A stretch of DNA of 5,001 nt. It comes from Enterovirga sp. (lineage in GTDB: Bacteria > Pseudomonadota > Alphaproteobacteria > Rhizobiales > Beijerinckiaceae). How positions within the stretch are numbered: the first letter of the stretch is position 1; each line of letters starts with the position of its first letter. A program made the translations under genes and the position numbers. Below are positions 4,933-5,001 of this stretch, piece by piece. The stretch covers positions 1 to 5,001 of the forward strand of contig JAQGJZ010000184.1 of the NCBI GenBank assembly GCA_028290385.1. Direction: 5' to 3'. The notes beneath the pieces are model-generated. The model was not told where the DNA came from. It searched no databases and saw only the letters and a program-made list of their open reading frames with translations.

Positions 4933-5001
4933 TCATGCCGCGACCTGCTCCTCGCCCAGATACGCCGCACGCACCTGCGGATCGGCACGGATTTCCGCCG
5001 G
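4933..5001 (-). CDS. livG: LivG C-terminal end, ABC transporter ATP-binding protein (partial)
   Basis: Only the last 22 codons and the TGA are present; the gene continues past the right edge. The visible peptide is PAEIRADPQVRAAYLGEEQVAA. The pattern of an acidic or polar stretch, IRADPQV, then AAYLGEE near the end is the usual LivG C-terminus. Its place 7 nt upstream of livF on the same strand matches the common livG-livF order. No catalytic motif can be seen, so the assignment rests on this tail and on context. Confidence 0.8.
   Translation of the reverse strand, partial: PAEIRADPQVRAAYLGEEQVAA

Overview
The window is very GC-rich and gene-dense, with GTG starts in use. The protein types (a TSUP exporter, a PoxB-like thiamine enzyme, a YidB-family protein, a Csp-type copper protein and a branched-chain amino-acid-type ABC transporter) suggest an alphaproteobacterium, most likely Methylobacterium or a relative. 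This assignment rests on composition and protein flavour only.

Layout. Bases 2-625 (+) hold the C-terminal two thirds or so of a TSUP (TauE/SafE-like) membrane exporter. It converges, with a 7-nt gap, on a 592-aa thiamine-pyrophosphate enzyme of the pyruvate oxidase/PoxB type (633-2411, -). A 152-nt divergent region with a candidate stress promoter and a 9-bp inverted repeat separates this enzyme from a 260-aa YidB-like (DUF937) protein (2564-3346, +). Two small genes follow on the same strand: a 110-aa, 16-cysteine four-helix-bundle Cu(I) storage protein (3450-3782) and a 97-aa secreted protein with six cysteines in the mature part (3920-4213). On the opposite strand, converging on the last of these, are livF (4227-4925) and the last 22 codons of livG (4933-5001).

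How they may work together. The three + strand genes in the middle each have an upstream GGAAC, the -35 element of the alphaproteobacterial general stress sigma factor EcfG. In two cases TT lies 18 nt further on, as the consensus expects. With a PoxB-like enzyme and a copper-sequestering protein alongside, this fits a stress and metal-homeostasis neighbourhood, but that is inference. The liv genes are an unrelated amino-acid or amide uptake operon.

No clear new multi-gene system is visible. The most unusual items are a nested, pseudoknot-like pair of inverted repeats at 3801-3843, the Cys-rich copper protein, and the unrecognised secreted Cys-rich protein. No tRNA, rRNA, CRISPR array, insertion sequence or attachment site was seen.
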